The notes under the pieces were generated by a model. That model worked only from the letters and a program-made list of their open reading frames with translations. It did not search any database and was not told the DNA's origin. The translations under genes were made by a program, and so were the position numbers. From Steroidobacteraceae bacterium (GTDB taxonomy: Bacteria > Pseudomonadota > Gammaproteobacteria > Steroidobacterales > Steroidobacteraceae), in contig JALRHE010000097.1 in assembly GCA_023253235.1 (NCBI GenBank), forward strand, positions 1 to 9,286: a stretch of 9,286 bases of DNA, given 5' to 3'. The first letter of the stretch is position 1. The number at the start of each line of letters is the position of its first letter. Shown in pieces: positions 6,982-9,286 of the stretch.

Positions 6982-7503
6982 TCAGAACAGCGCGGGTCGA
7001 TTCATCAGCACGCTCATGTGCTCGGCGGGTTTCTCGCCCGCTTTGAATCGATCGAAGGCGGCACGATCGAAATAATCGCGCCACTCGGTGATCTTGCCAT
7101 CGCGGAAGCGCAGTACACCCGCGTACGGAATAGCCACATTCTTTCCATCAGGCGCCGTGAAATCATCGACGCCTTCGGTGAATACGAGATCGCCGCTCTC
7201 GGCGTAATGGAAGATTCGCCAGCGCACGACCGGCATAGCCTCCGACAACTTCTCCATGAAGGCCTGCATCGCCGTCTTGCCGACGATCGGTGGGCTCCCC
7301 ACGTGTGAGTACCAGACGATGTCGTCGGCACACAGGTCGAGCACCGCAGCCAGATCCTTGCGGCGCCAGCTCATGATCAAGGTTTTTACGCGTTCGAAGT
7401 GAACACCTGTCGTCGCGCTCATGCCTGTCGCCCCCATTGCATCGCTACCTCCGATGACTGCTGCGGCAGCAGGCGCTGCCATCAACCAATCGCGTCTGTT
7501 CAT
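6982..7503 (-). CDS. Exported NTF2-fold protein related to limonene-1,2-epoxide hydrolase / SnoaL-like
   Basis: A 173-residue protein. It begins MNRRDWLMAAPAAAAV, a twin-arginine-type signal (RRDWLM plus an Ala-rich core, about residues 1-26), so export in folded form to the periplasm is likely. The mature part (about 35-155) resembles the limonene-epoxide hydrolase fold, most clearly DGKITEWRDYFD (135-146). Compared with the Rhodococcus enzyme as I recall it, Tyr65 matches the water-binding Tyr53, D113 matches D101 and D143 matches D132. The catalytic Arg99 position is Gly (EGVDDF, G111), and Asn55 is replaced by His67. So it probably does not use the canonical Asp-Arg-Asp mechanism and may be an isomerase, cyclase or binding protein. 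The start at 7503 has an excellent GGAGGGG Shine-Dalgarno; an in-frame ATG at 7527 adds eight residues, lacks a ribosome site and would bury the signal. It is convergent with the SnoaL-ligase-SDR operon and divergent from the second CoA ligase. Confidence 0.87.
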   Translation of the reverse strand: MNRRDWLMAAPAAAAVIGGSDAMGATGMSATTGVHFERVKTLIMSWRRKDLAAVLDLCADDIVWYSHVGSPPIVGKTAMQAFMEKLSEAMPVVRWRIFHYAESGDLVFTEGVDDFTAPDGKNVAIPYAGVLRFRDGKITEWRDYFDRAAFDRFKAGEKPAEHMSVLMNRPALF

Positions 7504-7506
7504 GAA

Positions 7507-7513
7507 CCCCTCC
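7507..7513 (-). promoter_or_regulatory. Ribosome binding site of the exported NTF2-fold protein (decides start)
   Basis: GGAGGGG on the minus strand sits directly before the ATG at 7503, with five bases between the GGAGG core and the start codon. It lies inside the alternative longer reading frame that begins at 7527, which argues against that start. Confidence 0.75.
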
Positions 7514-7530
7514 ATTGAATCGGACATTCG

Positions 7531-7581
7531 TGGCTTTCACAATTAGACCACAGTTATACTTTGGCGCGAGACGTCACACCA
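7531..7581. promoter_or_regulatory. Putative overlapping divergent sigma70-type promoters
   Basis: The 95-base gap between the NTF2-fold gene and the second CoA ligase contains GTTATACT at 7553-7560. Plus strand: TATACT (7555-7560) is a five-of-six match to the -10 box, about 38 bases before the GTG start. Minus strand: TATAAC (7558-7553) is also five of six, with a poor -35 (TGGTGT, 7581-7576) at 17-base spacing. The plus -35 is also poor (TGGCTT 7531-7536, 18-base spacing). The two -10 boxes overlap, so the promoters may compete. Assigned by eye only. Confidence 0.35.
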
Positions 7582-7584
7582 GCC

Positions 7585-7591
7585 AAGGGGG
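7585..7591 (+). promoter_or_regulatory. Ribosome binding site supporting a GTG start for the second CoA ligase
   Basis: AAGGGGG is followed by seven bases and then GTG at 7599. There is no ATG in this frame near the beginning of the conserved protein (the first in-frame ATG is about 100 codons in), so the GTG start is the best supported one. Confidence 0.65.
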
Positions 7592-7598
7592 ATTCGAG

Positions 7599-9286
7599 GT
7601 GCGTACGACTCCAGCAGAGAAAATCCGCGACTATCGTGCGCGTGGTTGGTGGGGTGACACCCGCATTCACGACCTGTTCGATGCGAATGTGCAGGCGCAT
7701 CCCGATCGTCTCGCCATTGTCGATGCGCCGAATCGCGCGGATCTCGTCGGCAGCCCGCCGCGACGACTCACTTTCGCTGCCGCTGCTGCACTCGCCGATG
7801 GCTACTCATTGAGCCTCGCGCGCCTAGGCCTTGGCAAAGACGACGTCCTCGTCACGCAACTGCCCAACATCGCCGAGTATCCAGCGCTCTACGTCGCCGC
7901 CATGCGTCTTGGAATCGTCGTGAGCCCGGTGCCGATGCAGTTTCGGCGCCACGAACTCGAGCAGATCGTGCGACTGACGAATGCAAAAGCCATCCTCACG
8001 ATCGATCAGCTCAAAGGTGCGGAGCAAATCGGGATCGCGCTGACGCTAGGCGCAGATCTAGCCAAAGAAGGGATCTCGCTGCTGGTATTGAGCCTGCGCA
8101 GCGCCACCTCGACAGCCGAAACGCCGCAAGGCGCGACGGCTTTCGAAGCCGCCACCATCGATACGCAGTCGACAGCGGAACTGCGCAGCGTCATCGACGC
8201 CGCCGCAGTCGATGCAGACGACATCGCCACGATCTGCTGGACCTCGGGCACCGAGGGCACACCCAAGGGCGTGCCGCGTTCGCATAATCATTGGTACGCG
8301 ATCAGCTTCGCGCATCTGCGCGGCGCGGGCATCCAACCCGGTGAGGTACTGCTGAACCCGTTCCCACTCATCAACATGGCCGCAATCGGCGGCTGCTTCA
8401 TGAGCTGGATGCATAACGGCGGTACGCTGGTGTTACACCACCCACTCGACTTGCCCACCTATCTCAAACAAATCGCCATCGAGCGCCCGCAGTATGCGAT
8501 CGCGCCACCGGCGCTGCTCAACATGCTCCTGAAGAACGAGGCGTTGTTAGCAACGGTCGATCTTTCTTCACTGCGCTGTATCGGCTCGGGCTCTGCACCG
8601 CTCGATCCGGAGATGATCGCGGGCTATCGCGATCGTTTCGGTATCGAGATCTGTAACAACTTCGGTTCTAACGAAGGCGTGTCTTTGATCAGCAACGCCG
8701 AGACCGCCAGCGACCCCGTGCATCGTGCACGCTGGTTCCCGCGGTTCGGGCGGGACGAGATCCAATGGCCCTCACCGCCGCCGGTGCACATTCGCACTCG
8801 CATCATCAATCCGGATACCGGCGAAGAGATTCTGGTTGCCGGCAAGCCGGGCGAGTTGCAGATCACCGGTCCCACGGTATTCGACGGCTACTACCGCGCT
8901 CCGCAGATCACCGCGCAGTCATTCACCAGCGATAACTGGTTTCGTACCGGAGACTTGTTCGAACTGTGTGGTGAGGGTGACGATCTGCGCTTCTATCGTT
9001 TCGTCGGTCGCCTCAAACAAATCATCGTTCGTGGTGGCGTGAAGATCGCACCCGAAGAGCTCGACAACGTGTTGTCGCAAATGCCAACCGTGCTCGAAGG
9101 TGCAGTGGCGAGCTACGCCGACCCGATCATGGGCGAGAAGATCTGCGCCGTCGTCGTGCCAAGACCCGGCGCCGAGGTCACGCTCGAGTCGATCTGCGAG
9201 CACTTCCGGGCGGCAGGCCTTGCGATGTTCAAGTTCCCGGAGCGCTTGCGCGTCGTCGCGCAGTTGCCGCGTAACAGCGTCGGCAA
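7599..9286 (+). CDS. Acyl-CoA synthetase / AMP-dependent ligase (ANL superfamily), partial, runs off right edge
   Basis: The frame is open for 562 codons from a GTG start to the window edge. The protein would activate a carboxylate as acyl-AMP and transfer it to CoA. Motifs: P-loop TSGTEGTPKG (215-224, with Glu where Thr is common, K223), NPFPLINM (253-260), the A5 motif NFGSNEG (354-360) in place of the usual YGxTE, WFRTGD (447-452, D452), and the hinge and C-terminal domain start GRLKQIIVRGGVKIAPEE (470-487). The GGVKIAPEE segment and the SNEG motif resemble the dihydroxybenzoate-AMP-ligase/acyl-CoA-synthetase branch rather than the feruloyl-CoA-synthase branch upstream, so the two ligases are not recent duplicates. 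The sequence ends at LPRNSVG plus the bases AA, exactly where the catalytic A10 lysine codon is expected, so only the last few tens of residues are missing. No signal peptide. It is divergent from the exported NTF2-fold gene. The substrate is unknown. Confidence 0.93.
   Translation, partial: MRTTPAEKIRDYRARGWWGDTRIHDLFDANVQAHPDRLAIVDAPNRADLVGSPPRRLTFAAAAALADGYSLSLARLGLGKDDVLVTQLPNIAEYPALYVAAMRLGIVVSPVPMQFRRHELEQIVRLTNAKAILTIDQLKGAEQIGIALTLGADLAKEGISLLVLSLRSATSTAETPQGATAFEAATIDTQSTAELRSVIDAAAVDADDIATICWTSGTEGTPKGVPRSHNHWYAISFAHLRGAGIQPGEVLLNPFPLINMAAIGGCFMSWMHNGGTLVLHHPLDLPTYLKQIAIERPQYAIAPPALLNMLLKNEALLATVDLSSLRCIGSGSAPLDPEMIAGYRDRFGIEICNNFGSNEGVSLISNAETASDPVHRARWFPRFGRDEIQWPSPPPVHIRTRIINPDTGEEILVAGKPGELQITGPTVFDGYYRAPQITAQSFTSDNWFRTGDLFELCGEGDDLRFYRFVGRLKQIIVRGGVKIAPEELDNVLSQMPTVLEGAVASYADPIMGEKICAVVVPRPGAEVTLESICEHFRAAGLAMFKFPERLRVVAQLPRNSVG

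Noticed and set aside
7824..8414. Minus-strand frames within the second CoA ligase
   Set aside because: The plus-strand frame from the GTG at 7599 is continuous and carries the ligase motifs, so these are shadows.
1..9286. Mobile elements, CRISPR arrays, tRNA/rRNA genes, phage or defence genes
   Set aside because: No terminal repeats, transposase or recombinase motifs, regularly spaced repeats or tRNA-like cloverleaf were found by eye. All long frames are explained by metabolic or transport genes.

Overview
The window is a gene-dense bacterial chromosomal segment with high GC by eye. Strong GGAGG-type Shine-Dalgarno sites, a TonB-dependent outer-membrane receptor and a Tat-type signal show a Gram-negative organism. 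The gene set (large TonB receptor, SDR dehydrogenases, SnoaL/NTF2-fold proteins and acyl-CoA synthetases side by side) is typical of Proteobacteria that degrade steroids, terpenoids or aromatics, such as Nevskiales/Steroidobacter-like gammaproteobacteria or sphingomonads. I cannot fix the genus from sequence alone.

Layout. Positions 1-184 (minus) hold the N-terminus of a molybdopterin/[4Fe-4S] oxidoreductase that runs off the left edge. A strong intrinsic terminator (226-263) separates it from a TonB-dependent receptor (277-2778, minus). Upstream of that on the same strand is an SDR resembling the (3R)-hydroxyacyl-CoA dehydrogenase domain of type 2 multifunctional enzymes (2891-3793, minus). 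A 71-bp divergent intergenic region carrying an inverted repeat follows. It leads into a tight plus-strand operon: SnoaL-like protein (3865-4395), feruloyl-CoA-synthase-like ligase (4405-6195) and a second SDR (6200-6961), with gaps of 9 and 4 bp. This operon converges on a minus-strand gene for an exported NTF2-fold protein related to limonene-epoxide hydrolase (6982-7503). That gene is divergent from a second, unrelated acyl-CoA synthetase (GTG start at 7599, plus), which runs off the right edge at the codon where its catalytic lysine is expected. There is no gene-free stretch over 300 bases; the longest gap is about 112 bases.

How the genes may work together (inference). The receptor would import a poorly diffusible substrate. 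The two adenylate-forming enzymes would make CoA thioesters of carboxylic acids. The MFE-2-like SDR would oxidise a 3-hydroxyacyl-CoA, the second SDR another alcohol or ketone, and the two NTF2-fold proteins would act on cyclic, epoxide or dienol intermediates. The substrate cannot be read from this sequence. No RNA genes, CRISPR arrays, insertion sequences, transposases or phage genes were seen. I do not see a wholly new system. The most unusual items are an exported epoxide-hydrolase-like protein lacking the family's catalytic arginine, and a feruloyl-CoA-synthase-like ligase without the usual hydratase partner.
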